From DASYPQ01 sp036006425 (GTDB lineage Bacteria > Planctomycetota > UBA1135 > GCA-002686595): a DNA stretch of 64,000 nt. The number at the start of each line of letters is the position of its first letter. Position 1 is the stretch's first letter. The DNA lies in assembly GCA_036006425.1 (NCBI GenBank), contig DASYPQ010000003.1, positions 124,001 through 188,000 of the forward strand, written 5' to 3'. Below, piece by piece: positions 1 through 8,812 of the stretch. The translations under genes were made by a program, and so were the position numbers. The notes beneath the pieces are model-generated. The model saw only the letters and a list, made by a program, of their open reading frames with translations. It was not told the DNA's origin and did not search any database.

Positions 1-639
1 CCGTGTCGACCCGTCGCCGAAGACCGGGATCGGCTCGCGCTTGTGCACTGCGTCGACGAACTTGTGGATCGCCATCTCCGGGCGCTGGCGCGGGCCGTAG
101 ACCGTGAAGAAGCGCAGGCAGGTCGACGGGATGCCGTAGACGTGGTGGTACGTGTACGTCAGGAGCTCGCCCGCCCGCTTCGTCGCGGCGTACGGCGAGA
201 CGGGGTGCTGGACGTCGTCGTCCTCCTTGAACGGGATCTTCTCGTTGCTGCCGTAGACGCTCGACGAGGAGGCGAAGACGAATTCGACCTCCGGGCGCTT
301 CCGGACCTCCTCGAGGACGACGAGCGTGCCGTGCACGTTGACGTCGGCGTAGTGGAGCGGATCCTCGAGCGAAGGCCGGACGCCCGCCATCGCGGCGAGG
401 TGGACCACGGAGTCGAAACGATGCTCCTTGAAGAGCTGCGCGACGAGGCTCTCGTTCCGGATGTCGCCCTCGACGATGCGTGCGCCCTTGAGCGCCGCCG
501 CGTTCGCGCGCTTGATCGCCGGGTCGTAGGCATCGTTGAAGTTGTCGAGGACGACGACGTCCTTCCCGCCGGCGAGGAGCTTCTCCGCGACGTGCGAGCC
601 GATGAAGCCCGCGCCGCCGGTCACGAGGACGCCGCTCAT
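1..639 (-). CDS. NAD-dependent epimerase, UDP-glucuronate 4-epimerase-like (3' end cut by window edge)
   Basis: The first 213 codons read in frame from an ATG at 639 to base 1, so the C-terminus is missing. The protein opens with the Rossmann motif TGGAGFIGSH, then NFNDAYDP, HLAAMAGVRPS, the catalytic YAATK (Tyr-x3-Lys) and RFFTVYGPRQRPEMA, and ends in FGDGSTR. This is the extended short-chain dehydrogenase family. The NDAYDP and RPEMA stretches resemble UDP-glucuronate 4-epimerases (UDP-GlcA to UDP-GalA) more than galactose epimerases. It lies 61 bases downstream of glmS on the same strand and near a UDP-glucuronate decarboxylase, which would compete for the same substrate. The family is certain; the exact sugar is inferred. 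Confidence 0.85.
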   Translation of the reverse strand, partial: MSGVLVTGGAGFIGSHVAEKLLAGGKDVVVLDNFNDAYDPAIKRANAAALKGARIVEGDIRNESLVAQLFKEHRFDSVVHLAAMAGVRPSLEDPLHYADVNVHGTLVVLEEVRKRPEVEFVFASSSSVYGSNEKIPFKEDDDVQHPVSPYAATKRAGELLTYTYHHVYGIPSTCLRFFTVYGPRQRPEMAIHKFVDAVHKREPIPVFGDGSTR

Positions 640-700
640 GCGGCACCTCTTCGGTCGCGCCCCGCACGGGAGTGGAGGCGAAGTTCGATGGCAGGCCTCA

Positions 701-2545
701 TCATTCCACCGTCACGCTTTTCGCGAGATTCCTGGGTTTGTCGATGTCCGCGCCCTTGAGTGCCGCCATGTGGTACGCGAGCAGCTGCAGCGGGACCACG
801 TTGAGCGCAGGCGAGAGCCACTCGGAGGACTCGGGCACCTGCACGCACTCTCCTGCGAGCTCGCGGCTCTCAGGGTCCGAGCCGATGACGATCACCTGTC
901 CACCGCGTGCGCGCACTTGCTCGATGTTGCTGCGCATTTTCGGAGCGAGCTGTCCGCGGCTCGTCACGCACACGATCGACATCGCCGGCTCGATCAGCGC
1001 GATCGGCCCGTGCTTCATCTCCCCCGCCGCGTAGCCTTCCGCGTGGACGTAGGAGATCTCCTTCAGCTTGAGCGCGCCTTCGAGGGCTACGGGATAGTTG
1101 ATGCCGCGGCCGAGGAAGAGGAATCCCTTGGCGTTCTGATGGCGCTCGGCGATGCCGTGCACGGCCTTGACCGCGCGCTCGCCGAGGAGCTGCTCCATCC
1201 GCGGTCGCAGGAGCCGCAGCTCCTCGATCAGCACGCGGCCGGCGTCGACGCCGATCGTCCCGCGCGCCCGGCCGATCCGCAGCGCGAGCAGGTAGGCCGC
1301 CACGATCTGCGCCACGAAGGCCTTCGTGCTCGCGACCCCGATCTCGGGGCCGGCGCGGGTCAGCACGACGCAGTCGCTCTCGCGCACGAGCGTGCTCCCC
1401 TCGACGTTGCAGATCGCCGCGGTGCGCGCGCCGAGCTCCTTCGCGCGCCGCAGGGCCGCCAGCGTGTCCGCGGTCTCGCCCGACTGCGAGATCGCGAGCG
1501 CGAGCGTGTGCTTCGCCAGACGCGGCTCGCGGTACCGGAATTCGCTGGCGAAATCGACGTCGACGGCGATGCCGGCGAGACCCTCGATCAGGTAGCGCGC
1601 GATCAATCCCGCGTGCAGGGCGGTGCCGCAGGCGACGACGCTGATCCGCTCGATCTTCCGGAGCCGTTCGTCGTCGAAGCCGGGCGTCTCGAACGCGACG
1701 TCGCCCTTCTCCTCGCGCACGCGATCGAACGCCGTGCGCGCGAGGACGTCGGGCTGCTCGTGGATCTCCTTGAGCATGAAGTGCGGGAACGTCCCCTTCG
1801 CCGCGGTCTCCGGATCCCATTCGATCCGCTGGGCCGGACGGTGCACGACCGTGCCGTCGAGGCGCCGGACGGTCACCTTCCCGATGCCGAGCTCGGCGAC
1901 GTCGCCGTCCTCGAGCACCACCACTTCGCGCGCGTGCGGGATCAATGCGAGGACGTCCGAAGCGAGCCAGGCGCTGCGCGGCGTCACCGCGACCATCAAC
2001 GGGGGCCCCGCGCGCGCGCACACGAGGCGGGGCGCGCCGTCGCGGACGGCGATCACGGCGACGGCGTAGTAGCCGACGACGCGCGCGAGGCTCTTCCGGA
2101 CGGCTTCGGCGAGATCCGTCCCGCGGTCCATCTCGCGGCCGACGAGGTGCGCGAGGACTTCCGTGTCCGTGTCCGACGCGAAGCGCACGCCGGCGGCGGC
2201 GAGCTCGCGGCGCAGCTCGAGGTAGTTCTCGAAGATGCCGTTGTGCACGACCGCGACGCGCCCCTTCTCGTCGGTGTGCGGGTGCGCGTTCGCGTCCGAA
2301 GGCGGCCCGTGCGTCGCCCAGCGCGTGTGTCCGATGCCCGCCAGCGCTCCGGAGAGCGCGCCGTCCGCGAGCTCGGCCGCCAGGCGCTCGATGCGGCCTT
2401 CCTTGCGGCGGATCGCGATGCCGCCGTCGGTGAGCACCGCGACGCCGGCGGAGTCGTACCCGCGGTACTCGAGGAGGCGCAAGCCTTCGAGCAGGCTCTC
2501 GACCACCGATCCTTCCGAGAGCAGGGCACCGACGATCCCGCACAT
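701..2545 (-). CDS. glmS: Glutamine--fructose-6-phosphate aminotransferase (GlmS)
   Basis: Makes glucosamine-6-phosphate from fructose-6-phosphate and glutamine, the first step toward UDP-GlcNAc for peptidoglycan and lipopolysaccharide. The 614-residue length is normal. The protein starts MCGIVGA, leaving Cys2 as the N-terminal nucleophile of the class II glutaminase domain (about residues 1-220, with EYRGYDSAG and GHTRWATHG). Two SIS sugar-isomerase domains follow, with SQSGETADT, STKAF and HAEGYAAGEMKHGPIAL. It ends in KPRNLAKSVTVE, the usual C-terminal tail that closes the active site. It starts 13 bases after the stop of the upstream decarboxylase gene, so it is co-transcribed and has no room for a glmS ribozyme. 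Confidence 0.98.
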   Translation of the reverse strand: MCGIVGALLSEGSVVESLLEGLRLLEYRGYDSAGVAVLTDGGIAIRRKEGRIERLAAELADGALSGALAGIGHTRWATHGPPSDANAHPHTDEKGRVAVVHNGIFENYLELRRELAAAGVRFASDTDTEVLAHLVGREMDRGTDLAEAVRKSLARVVGYYAVAVIAVRDGAPRLVCARAGPPLMVAVTPRSAWLASDVLALIPHAREVVVLEDGDVAELGIGKVTVRRLDGTVVHRPAQRIEWDPETAAKGTFPHFMLKEIHEQPDVLARTAFDRVREEKGDVAFETPGFDDERLRKIERISVVACGTALHAGLIARYLIEGLAGIAVDVDFASEFRYREPRLAKHTLALAISQSGETADTLAALRRAKELGARTAAICNVEGSTLVRESDCVVLTRAGPEIGVASTKAFVAQIVAAYLLALRIGRARGTIGVDAGRVLIEELRLLRPRMEQLLGERAVKAVHGIAERHQNAKGFLFLGRGINYPVALEGALKLKEISYVHAEGYAAGEMKHGPIALIEPAMSIVCVTSRGQLAPKMRSNIEQVRARGGQVIVIGSDPESRELAGECVQVPESSEWLSPALNVVPLQLLAYHMAALKGADIDKPRNLAKSVTVE

Positions 2546-2558
2546 CGAACGCGCTCCG

Positions 2559-3542
2559 TCAGGCCCGGCTCGCGGGCTTCGCTCCGTCGTGCACCGGCTT
2601 CGCCTCGACCCGCGCGCGGAAGTACGCGAGCGTGCGCCGGAGGCCCTCTTCGAGCTTCACTTTCGGCTCCCAGCCGAGGAGGCGCTTCGCCTTGCTGATG
2701 TCGGGTTGGCGCACCTTCGGATCGTCGACGGGCAGCGGCTGGAACTCGATGCGGCTCTGCGAGCCCGTCGCGGCGATCACGCCGTGGGCGAACTGGAGGA
2801 TCGTCATCTCGGTCGGGTTGCCGATGTTCACGGGAAGGTGCTCGGCGCTCCCGAGCAGCCTCCAGATCCCCTCGACGAGGTCGTCGACGTAGCAGAAGGA
2901 GCGCGTCTGCGAGCCGTCGCCGAACACGGTCAACGCCTCGCCGCGCAGCGCCTGCGACATGAACGCGGGCAGCGCTCGTCCGTCGCGGAGGCGCATCCTC
3001 GGCCCGTACGTGTTGAAGATCCGGACGATGCGCGTATCGACCGCGTGGAAGCGGTGGTAGGCCATCGTCATCGCCTCGGCGAAGCGCTTCGCCTCGTCGT
3101 ACACGCCGCGCGGACCGACGGGATTCACGTTCCCCCAGTACGTCTCCGGCTGCGGATGGACGAGCGGGTCGCCGTAGCACTCCGACGTCGAGGCGAGGAG
3201 GAAGCGGCAGCGCTTCTCGCGCGCGAGCCCGAGCGCCTTGTGCGTGCCCAGCGACCCGACCTTGAGCGTCTGGATCGGCAGCTCGAGGTAGTCGATCGGC
3301 GACGCCGGCGAGGCGAAGTGCAGGAGCGCGTCGACCTTGCCCGGGACATGGATGTACTCGGTCACGTCGCGCTGCTCGAAGCGGAAGCGCGCGTCGCGGA
3401 ACAAGTGCTCCACGTTCGCGAGATCGCCGGTGATCAGATTGTCCATGCAGATCACCTCGTAGCCCTCGGCGAGGAAACGCTCGCAGAGATGACTTCCGAG
3501 GAAACCGGCACCGCCGGTGATCAGGACCCGCGGAACGCTCAT
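2559..3542 (-). CDS. UDP-glucuronate decarboxylase (UDP-xylose synthase)
   Basis: Extended SDR enzyme that oxidises and decarboxylates UDP-glucuronate to UDP-xylose using bound NAD. The 327-residue protein has TGGAGFLGSHLC at the N-terminus, ASTSECYGDPLVHPQPE, and NPVGPRGVYDEAKR containing the catalytic Tyr-x3-Lys. FGDGSQTRSFCYVDDLVEG and NIGNPTEMTI are typical of UXS/ArnA-type decarboxylases. The ATG at 3542 overlaps the stop of the upstream lipoprotein gene (ATGA). A much longer in-frame extension upstream is only coding shadow of that lipoprotein. With glmS and the epimerase-like gene downstream it forms a nucleotide-sugar group. Confidence 0.93.
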   Translation of the reverse strand: MSVPRVLITGGAGFLGSHLCERFLAEGYEVICMDNLITGDLANVEHLFRDARFRFEQRDVTEYIHVPGKVDALLHFASPASPIDYLELPIQTLKVGSLGTHKALGLAREKRCRFLLASTSECYGDPLVHPQPETYWGNVNPVGPRGVYDEAKRFAEAMTMAYHRFHAVDTRIVRIFNTYGPRMRLRDGRALPAFMSQALRGEALTVFGDGSQTRSFCYVDDLVEGIWRLLGSAEHLPVNIGNPTEMTILQFAHGVIAATGSQSRIEFQPLPVDDPKVRQPDISKAKRLLGWEPKVKLEEGLRRTLAYFRARVEAKPVHDGAKPASRA

Positions 3543-4378
3543 CGACTCCCTCCACGCGCCGGAAGACCCGTGAACCGCGCTTCCGCCCCGGCGTCGAGGC
3601 GGACGCGGACTCCGAGGGCGCGGACATCGCCCGTCCCGCGCGCGACGAGCGCCCGGCCGTCGGCCGCGAGCTCGGCGCTCTCCGCGCGCTCCGCCCCGAA
3701 ACCGGGCCCCTGCATCCACACGAGCTTCGTCGCGGTCTTCTCCGGCGCCGCGTGCGCGGAGAGGATCGGCAGGTCCACCGCGTGCCCCGGATCGAGCACG
3801 ATCGTCTCCCCCAGGAAGGTGATCTGCGTCGCGTGCTTCGCCTCGTTCGAGACGCGGATCACGTCGGGTCGGACGCGCGTGACGCGGACCGGACCGTCGC
3901 GGACGCGGAGCATCGCGCCGCCCATGAGCTCGTACAGGTCCTCGGTCGTCGGATCGAACCGGACCTGGTCGATGTCGCGCAGCACGAAGCTCGGCTCGCC
4001 GCGGCTCGGGCTGCCGACGATCCCGTCCGAGCGCCCCGAGAGGATCATCGAGGTGCCGTTTCCCCACAGCACTTCCGCGCGACCCCCGTCGGAGCACGCG
4101 ACGCCGCTTCCCGCGGGGACGCGCAGCTCCTTGCGGCGGAACGACAGCGGGACGCTGCCGGCGCTGTCCGCCATCCGGACGTGCACCGGATCGGCGTGGC
4201 GCAGGATGCGCACTTCCTCGGGACCGCGCGGGTAGCGCGTCGCGTCGCCCGGCGGGAGCGGATGCACCTCGGCTTCCATCGGTCCGGGCCAGCGCTGGCT
4301 GTCGAACCACGGGAAGTACTGGAACCCGGCGCAGCCCGAGGCGAGCACGCAGAGCGCGATGGCGGCGGCGAGCTTCAC
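3539..4378 (-). CDS. Hypothetical lipoprotein
   Basis: A 279-residue protein with a lipoprotein signal, MKLAAAIALCVLASGC, so Cys16 would be lipidated after signal peptidase II cleavage. The remainder looks like a beta-rich envelope domain. The stretch VPAGSGVACSDGGRAEVLWGNG resembles FecR-type domains, but I cannot assign a family. It is translationally coupled on both sides: its start overlaps the end of accC and its stop overlaps the start of the UDP-glucuronate decarboxylase. The context suggests an envelope role, but no function is shown by the sequence. Confidence 0.85.
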   Translation of the reverse strand: MKLAAAIALCVLASGCAGFQYFPWFDSQRWPGPMEAEVHPLPPGDATRYPRGPEEVRILRHADPVHVRMADSAGSVPLSFRRKELRVPAGSGVACSDGGRAEVLWGNGTSMILSGRSDGIVGSPSRGEPSFVLRDIDQVRFDPTTEDLYELMGGAMLRVRDGPVRVTRVRPDVIRVSNEAKHATQITFLGETIVLDPGHAVDLPILSAHAAPEKTATKLVWMQGPGFGAERAESAELAADGRALVARGTGDVRALGVRVRLDAGAEARFTGLPARGGSR

Positions 4379-5748
4379 GGTCCCTCGCGGAACGGGATCC
4401 CGGGATGGCTTCCGTAGTAGCGCTCGACGAACCCGGTGTCGTGGTCGCCGGAACGGAAATCGGAGTGCGACAGGATGCTCCGCAGGATCGGGATCGTGGT
4501 CTTCACGCCGTCGATGACGAACTCGTCGAGCGCGCGGAGCATCGTGCGGATCGCGACGTCACGGCGCGACCGATGGGCAAGGAGCTTTCCGATCATCGAA
4601 TCGTAGTTCGGCGGGATGCGGTACCCACTGTAGCAGTGGCTGTCGATCCGCACGCCGGGGCCGCCCGGCGGGACGAAGAGCTCGATCTTTCCGGGCGACG
4701 GCATGAAATCGCGCTCCGGGTCCTCGGCGTTGATCCGGCACTCGATGGCGGAGCCGGAAACCTTGACGTCGGACTGCGCGAAGGCGAGGCGCTCCCCGGA
4801 CGCGACCAGGAGCTGCTGCTGGATCAGGTCGATCCCGGTGACCATCTCCGTGACGGTGTGCTCGACCTGGATCCGCGCGTTCACCTCGATGAAGTAGTAG
4901 CTCCCGTCGCGCGCGAGCAGGAACTCCACCGTGCCGGCGTTCGAGTAGTTCGCGGCCTTGGCGACCTTCACGGCGCTCTCGCAGATCCGCTGCCGCATCT
5001 CCGGCGAGAGCGCGGGCGAGGGCGATTCCTCGATCAGCTTCTGGTGGCGCCGCTGGATCGAGCAGTCGCGCTCGTAGAGGTGGACGACGTTGCCGTGGCG
5101 ATCGGCCAGGATCTGCACCTCGACGTGGCGCGGGTTCTCGACGAGCTTCTCGAGGTACACCGTGCCGTCCCCGAACGCGGCTTCGGCCTCCGCGCTCGCG
5201 GCGTGGAACCCGGCGACGAGGCTCGGCTCGTTGCGCGCGATGCGCATCCCGCGCCCGCCGCCTCCCGCGGAGGCCTTGATCATCACCGGGAATCCGATCG
5301 TGTGCGCGACCGCGAGCGCCTTCTGCTCGTCCTCGACGGGTCCGTCGGAGCCGGGCACGACGGGCACGCCGGCCTTCTTCGCGATCTCGCGCGCCTGCAC
5401 CTTGTTGCCGAGCATCGCGATCGTCTCGGGCTCGGGGCCGATGAACTGGATCTTGCACGACCGGCAGACCTCGGCGAAGTGGTCGTTCTCCGCGAGGAAC
5501 CCGTAGCCCGGGTGGATCGCCTCGACGTCCGCGACTTCCGCGGCGGCGATGATCGTCGGGATGTCGAGGTAGGACTTCGCCGCCGCGGCCGGCCCGATGC
5601 AGATCGTGTCGTCCGCCTGCGCGAGGTAGAGCGCGTCCGCGTCGGCGGTGCTGTAGATCGCGACCGTCTCGACGCCGAGCTCACGGCAGGCACGGATCAC
5701 CCGCTGCGCGATCTCGCCGCGGTTCGCGATGAGGACGCGGCGGAACAT
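4375..5748 (-). CDS. accC: Acetyl-CoA carboxylase, biotin carboxylase subunit (AccC)
   Basis: ATP-dependent carboxylation of the biotin on the carrier protein, first half-reaction of acetyl-CoA carboxylase in fatty acid synthesis. The 457 residues match the stand-alone AccC family. N-terminal MFRRVLIANRGEIAQRVIRA, the ATP-grasp glycine loop KASAGGGGRGMR, the EESPSPAL segment and the biotin-carboxylase signature RIQVEHTVTEM are all present. The stop of accB and the start of accC share one base, and accC overlaps the following lipoprotein gene by 4 bases. No carboxyltransferase genes accA or accD are in the window. Confidence 0.97.
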   Translation of the reverse strand: MFRRVLIANRGEIAQRVIRACRELGVETVAIYSTADADALYLAQADDTICIGPAAAAKSYLDIPTIIAAAEVADVEAIHPGYGFLAENDHFAEVCRSCKIQFIGPEPETIAMLGNKVQAREIAKKAGVPVVPGSDGPVEDEQKALAVAHTIGFPVMIKASAGGGGRGMRIARNEPSLVAGFHAASAEAEAAFGDGTVYLEKLVENPRHVEVQILADRHGNVVHLYERDCSIQRRHQKLIEESPSPALSPEMRQRICESAVKVAKAANYSNAGTVEFLLARDGSYYFIEVNARIQVEHTVTEMVTGIDLIQQQLLVASGERLAFAQSDVKVSGSAIECRINAEDPERDFMPSPGKIELFVPPGGPGVRIDSHCYSGYRIPPNYDSMIGKLLAHRSRRDVAIRTMLRALDEFVIDGVKTTIPILRSILSHSDFRSGDHDTGFVERYYGSHPGIPFREGP

Positions 5749-6230
5749 CAGTCGAGCTTGACCAGGAAGAGCGGTTGGCCGAACTCGACCGGCTCGCCGT
5801 TCTCGACCAGGACCTCCAGGACCTCGCCGGCGACCTCGGACTTGATCTCGTTCATCACCTTCATGGCCTCGATGATGCAGAGGCGCGAGTCCGGCTTGAT
5901 CCGCGTGCCGACCTGCGCGAACGGTTCCGCGTCGGGCGCGGAGGCGCGGTAGAACGTCCCGACCATCGGGCTCGTGATCGTGTGCCCGGCCGGACGCGCG
6001 GCCGCGGCCGGAGCGGCGCCTTCGCCGGAGCTCGCTCCGGCGAAGCCGGAGGGCGCCGGCCCGCTGCCCGCGGGAGCCTGGACGACGTGGACGAACGGTC
6101 CGGCCTGGGTTTTCTCGCCCGCGCGGCTGAGGCGGACCCGCAGGCCTCCCTCGGTGTCCTCCACCTCGAGCTCGGTGAGCTCGCCCCGTTTCATGATCCG
6201 GATCAGCCTCTGGAGTAGCTTGAGATCCAT
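5748..6230 (-). CDS. accB: Acetyl-CoA carboxylase, biotin carboxyl carrier protein (AccB)
   Basis: Carrier of the biotin that is carboxylated by AccC. The 160-residue protein has an N-terminal helical region, an Ala/Pro/Gly-rich linker at about residues 48-82, and a C-terminal lipoyl/biotinyl domain with EAMKVMNEI, where Lys124 is the biotinylation site. The gene directly precedes accC, the usual accBC order. An exact 18-bp tandem duplication abuts the start codon and no Shine-Dalgarno sequence is visible there. Confidence 0.97.
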   Translation of the reverse strand: MDLKLLQRLIRIMKRGELTELEVEDTEGGLRVRLSRAGEKTQAGPFVHVVQAPAGSGPAPSGFAGASSGEGAAPAAAARPAGHTITSPMVGTFYRASAPDAEPFAQVGTRIKPDSRLCIIEAMKVMNEIKSEVAGEVLEVLVENGEPVEFGQPLFLVKLD

Positions 6231-6266
6231 GCGGTTGCTCGGGAGTGGGCGGTTGCTCGGGAGTGG
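6231..6266. repeat. 18-bp exact tandem duplication at the accB start
   Basis: The unit gcggttgctcgggagtgg (plus strand) occurs at 6231-6248 and again at 6249-6266 without a mismatch. It occupies most of the 46-base gap between asd and accB and touches the accB ATG. It replaces the place where a ribosome binding site would be expected. Confidence 0.95.
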
Positions 6267-6276
6267 CGGCTTCTCG

Positions 6277-7311
6277 TCAGCGCCGCGCGGGGAGTCGCGC
6301 GGCGATCTGGAACGCGTTCAACGCGGCGCCCTTCCTGAGCTGGTCGCCGACGGCGAAGAAGCATAGCGAGCCGGCACCTCGCGCGCCCGCCCGAACTCGC
6401 CCGACGTGCACCGGATCGGTCCCCGCGCACTCGCGCGGCCGCGGACCGTGCGGATCCTCGCTCAGGACGACTCCGGGCGCCGCGGAGAGCACGCGCCGGG
6501 CTTCGGCGGGAGTGAGCGCGCGCGCGAAGCGCGCGTGCACGGCGACGCTGTGACAACGTTCGACGGGAACGCGCGCGGTCGTCGCCTCGACGACGAGATC
6601 CGGTCGATCGAGGATCTTCGCGAGCTCCTCCTCGATCTTGCGCTCCTCGCCGCTCTTCCCTTCGGGCTCGATCTCGGCGACGCCGGGGATGACGTTGAGC
6701 GCGAGCGTCGCGGGGAACGGGCTCGTGCCACTCGGGATCTCGCTGCCCTCCGCGGCTGCGCGGGTCTCGGCGGCGAGCGCCGTCAGCCCCGCGAGCCCGA
6801 CGCCGGACGCGGCCTGGTAGCTCACGATGATCGCCTCGACGAGGCGCGCTGCACGGTCGAGCGCCGCGAGCGGGAGCGCCGCGACCGCGGTCGTGCAGTT
6901 CGGGTTCGCCACGATGCGCGGACGGCTCGCCAGGAGCTCGCCGTTGATCTCCGGGATCACGAGCGGGATCTCCGGGAGCATCCGCAGCGCGCTCGAGAGG
7001 TCGATGACGAGACAGCCCTGCTCGGCGAGCGCCGGGGCGAGCGCGCGCGAGACGTCGGAAGGGGTGCACAGGAACGCGAGGTCCGCGCGCGGCGGCGCGC
7101 TGCTGCCGAGGACCTCGAAGTACCCCGCGCGCCCGAGATCGAGCGCGTGGGAGCGCCGCGCGGTGCACGCGATCCGCTCGCGCGGATGGCCGGCCTCGGA
7201 GAGGAGGAGGAGCAGCTCGCGTCCGACCGCACCCGTCGCTCCGACGACGGCGATCGAGAGCGCGCGGTGCGCGTCGTCCCAGCCCCAGGGCGCGCCGCTC
7301 TCAGCTGCCAC
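6277..7311 (-). CDS. asd: Aspartate-semialdehyde dehydrogenase
   Basis: NADPH-dependent reduction of aspartyl phosphate to aspartate semialdehyde, the branch point to lysine/diaminopimelate, threonine and methionine. The 344-residue protein has the Rossmann motif GATGAVG at residues 24-30, the catalytic Cys139 in NPNCTT, a GTSPFPATLALNVIP segment, the ERCHSV histidine region, and GTDPVHVGRVR near the C-terminus. The start overlaps the 3' end of moaC by 11 bases, so the two are co-transcribed. N-acetyl-gamma-glutamyl-phosphate reductase (argC) shares the fold, but the motifs fit Asd better. Confidence 0.9.
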   Translation of the reverse strand: MAAESGAPWGWDDAHRALSIAVVGATGAVGRELLLLLSEAGHPRERIACTARRSHALDLGRAGYFEVLGSSAPPRADLAFLCTPSDVSRALAPALAEQGCLVIDLSSALRMLPEIPLVIPEINGELLASRPRIVANPNCTTAVAALPLAALDRAARLVEAIIVSYQAASGVGLAGLTALAAETRAAAEGSEIPSGTSPFPATLALNVIPGVAEIEPEGKSGEERKIEEELAKILDRPDLVVEATTARVPVERCHSVAVHARFARALTPAEARRVLSAAPGVVLSEDPHGPRPRECAGTDPVHVGRVRAGARGAGSLCFFAVGDQLRKGAALNAFQIAARLPARR

Positions 7312-7825
7312 GGCCGGCCCTCTTCCAGACGCCCGAGCGTCCGCCGCGCTTCTCGACGAGCTCGACGCGCTCGATCGCGATCGCCGGATCGAGCGCCTTC
7401 GTCATGTCGTACACGGTCAGCGCCGCGATCGTCGCTCCGACGAGCGCCTCCATCTCGACGCCGGTCCGGCCGCGCGTCGCCGCCCGGCAGCGGATCTCGA
7501 GGACGTCGCCGGCGCGCTCGAAGCGGATCTCGAGGTGGTCGAGCGCCAGCGGGTGGCACATCGGGATGAGATCGCCGGTGCGCTTCGCCGCGAGCAGCCC
7601 GGCCGCGCGCGCGATCTCCGTCACCGGGCCCTTCGGCCCGCCGCCCGCGAGGACGACCTCGGCGAGACCGGACGGGAAGCGGACGTGCGCGCGGGCGACC
7701 GCCGCGCGCTCGGAGACCGGCTTCGCGCCGACGTCGACCATCCGCGACTCCGCGCCGTCCGCGCCCCGCGTCACGTGGGAGAGCTTCTGCCCGCGCGGGG
7801 TCTTTCTCCGGCTCGAGGGGCTCAT
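7301..7825 (-). CDS. moaC: Cyclic pyranopterin monophosphate synthase (MoaC)
   Basis: Makes cyclic pyranopterin monophosphate, an early step of molybdenum cofactor synthesis. Characteristic stretches are SHVTRGADGAESRMVDVG, KRTGDLIPMCHPLALDH and VEMEALVGATIAALTVYDMTKA, with the catalytic lysine in the last. The ATG at 7825 (174 residues) is chosen over an in-frame TTG at 7837 because a likely -10 element ends just upstream of it. The only other molybdenum cofactor gene seen is mobA, far away at 54109-54768. Confidence 0.93.
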   Translation of the reverse strand: MSPSSRRKTPRGQKLSHVTRGADGAESRMVDVGAKPVSERAAVARAHVRFPSGLAEVVLAGGGPKGPVTEIARAAGLLAAKRTGDLIPMCHPLALDHLEIRFERAGDVLEIRCRAATRGRTGVEMEALVGATIAALTVYDMTKALDPAIAIERVELVEKRGGRSGVWKRAGRGS

Positions 7826-7835
7826 GGAATCCGAC

Positions 7836-7864
7836 AATCTATCGAGGTCGACCGCGCGCTGGAA
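7836..7864 (-). promoter_or_regulatory. Candidate promoter for moaC-asd and downstream genes
   Basis: Reading the minus strand, TTCCAG (7864-7859) and TAGATT (7841-7836) are separated by 17 bases. The predicted start point would leave a leader of only a few bases before the moaC ATG at 7825. The -35 match is weak, so this is tentative. Confidence 0.35.
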
Positions 7865-7909
7865 CCGCGGCCAGCCCTAGAATCCGACCGCGGGATCCAT
7901 GCCTGGACG

Positions 7910-8812
7910 ATGAAGGTCGACGTCGACGTCGGAAGAGTGCACGAGCAGAACCGTCGGTTCCACGACGAAGTGGAGGCCGAGGTCTACGACCAGCGCATGG
8001 GCATCCGCTACGACGCGGAGTCGACCGCGCGGATGATCGCCGAGCTCGAGGAGGTCCTCGGCGACCGCCTGCCGGGCGGGACGGTGCTCGACGTGGGCTC
8101 CGGGACCGGGCACGTCGCGGTGAAGCTCGCGAAGACCGGGCGCTTCGAGCGCGTCCTCGCAACGGACATCAGCTCGAAGATGCTCGCGTGCGCACGCCGG
8201 AACGCGGCCCTCGCCGGCTGCTCGATCGAGACCGTCGAGACGGACATGGTGAGACTCCCGTTCGAGGACGCCTCGGTCGACCTCGTCGTCGGATGCGCGA
8301 TCCTGCACCACCTCCCGGATCCGGTCGCGTTCCTGCCCGAGGTGCGCCGCGTCCTGAAGCCGGGCGCCCCGTGCGTCTTCATCGGCGATCCGTCGACGTG
8401 GGGCAGCCGGATCTCGAACCTCATGAAGCTCCCGCTGCTCGTCGTCTACCGCACGTACAAGGTTTTCACGGGACGCGCACCGAAGACGAGCTGGGAGCAC
8501 GACCACATCGACGTGCACACGTTCTCGCGGCGCGACGTGGGTCCGCTGACGCGCGGGTTCGAGCGCGTCCGGATCCTGCCCCAGGGCTTCCTCGAGCCGC
8601 TGCTCGACATCGCATTCCTGACAACGGTGCGCGAGCGGTTCGGCTCCTGGCCCGGAGTTTCGCCGCTCGTTTCAGGGATCCGCTGGGTCGCGGCGAAGCT
8701 CGATGTTCTCGTCCTGAACCACGTCGTCCCGGGAGACCTGCGAGTCAGCATGAAGTTCGCGGCCTTCCGGCCTAGAGAGACCGCCTCAGCGTCGAAACGT
8801 GCAACAGTATGA
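7910..8812 (+). CDS. Class I SAM-dependent methyltransferase
   Basis: A 300-residue methyltransferase of the UbiE/Methyltransf_11 type. Motif I is VLDVGSGTGHVAVKLA at about residues 59-74, followed by ATDISSKML for cofactor binding, and VVGCAILHHLPDPVAFLPEVRRVLKPG as motifs II and III. The substrate is not evident. The C-terminal half has hydrophobic stretches (LLVVYRTYKVF, LVSGIRWVAAKLDVLVL), so the acceptor may be a lipid or the enzyme may associate with membrane. It stands alone between divergent moaC and the downstream protease. The ATG at 7910 is the first start close to the homologous region; a possible -10 TAGAAT lies at 7878-7883. Confidence 0.88.
   Translation: MKVDVDVGRVHEQNRRFHDEVEAEVYDQRMGIRYDAESTARMIAELEEVLGDRLPGGTVLDVGSGTGHVAVKLAKTGRFERVLATDISSKMLACARRNAALAGCSIETVETDMVRLPFEDASVDLVVGCAILHHLPDPVAFLPEVRRVLKPGAPCVFIGDPSTWGSRISNLMKLPLLVVYRTYKVFTGRAPKTSWEHDHIDVHTFSRRDVGPLTRGFERVRILPQGFLEPLLDIAFLTTVRERFGSWPGVSPLVSGIRWVAAKLDVLVLNHVVPGDLRVSMKFAAFRPRETASASKRATV

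Noticed and set aside
2546..2558. glmS ribozyme
   Set aside because: Only 13 bases separate glmS from the upstream stop codon, too short for the ribozyme.
536..2698. Very long open frame on the plus strand opposite glmS
   Set aside because: Arg/Asp/His/Leu-rich translation without any family motif; it is the GC-rich shadow of glmS on the other strand. The same applies to long frames such as 3752-4417, 25700-27721 and 28012-28761.
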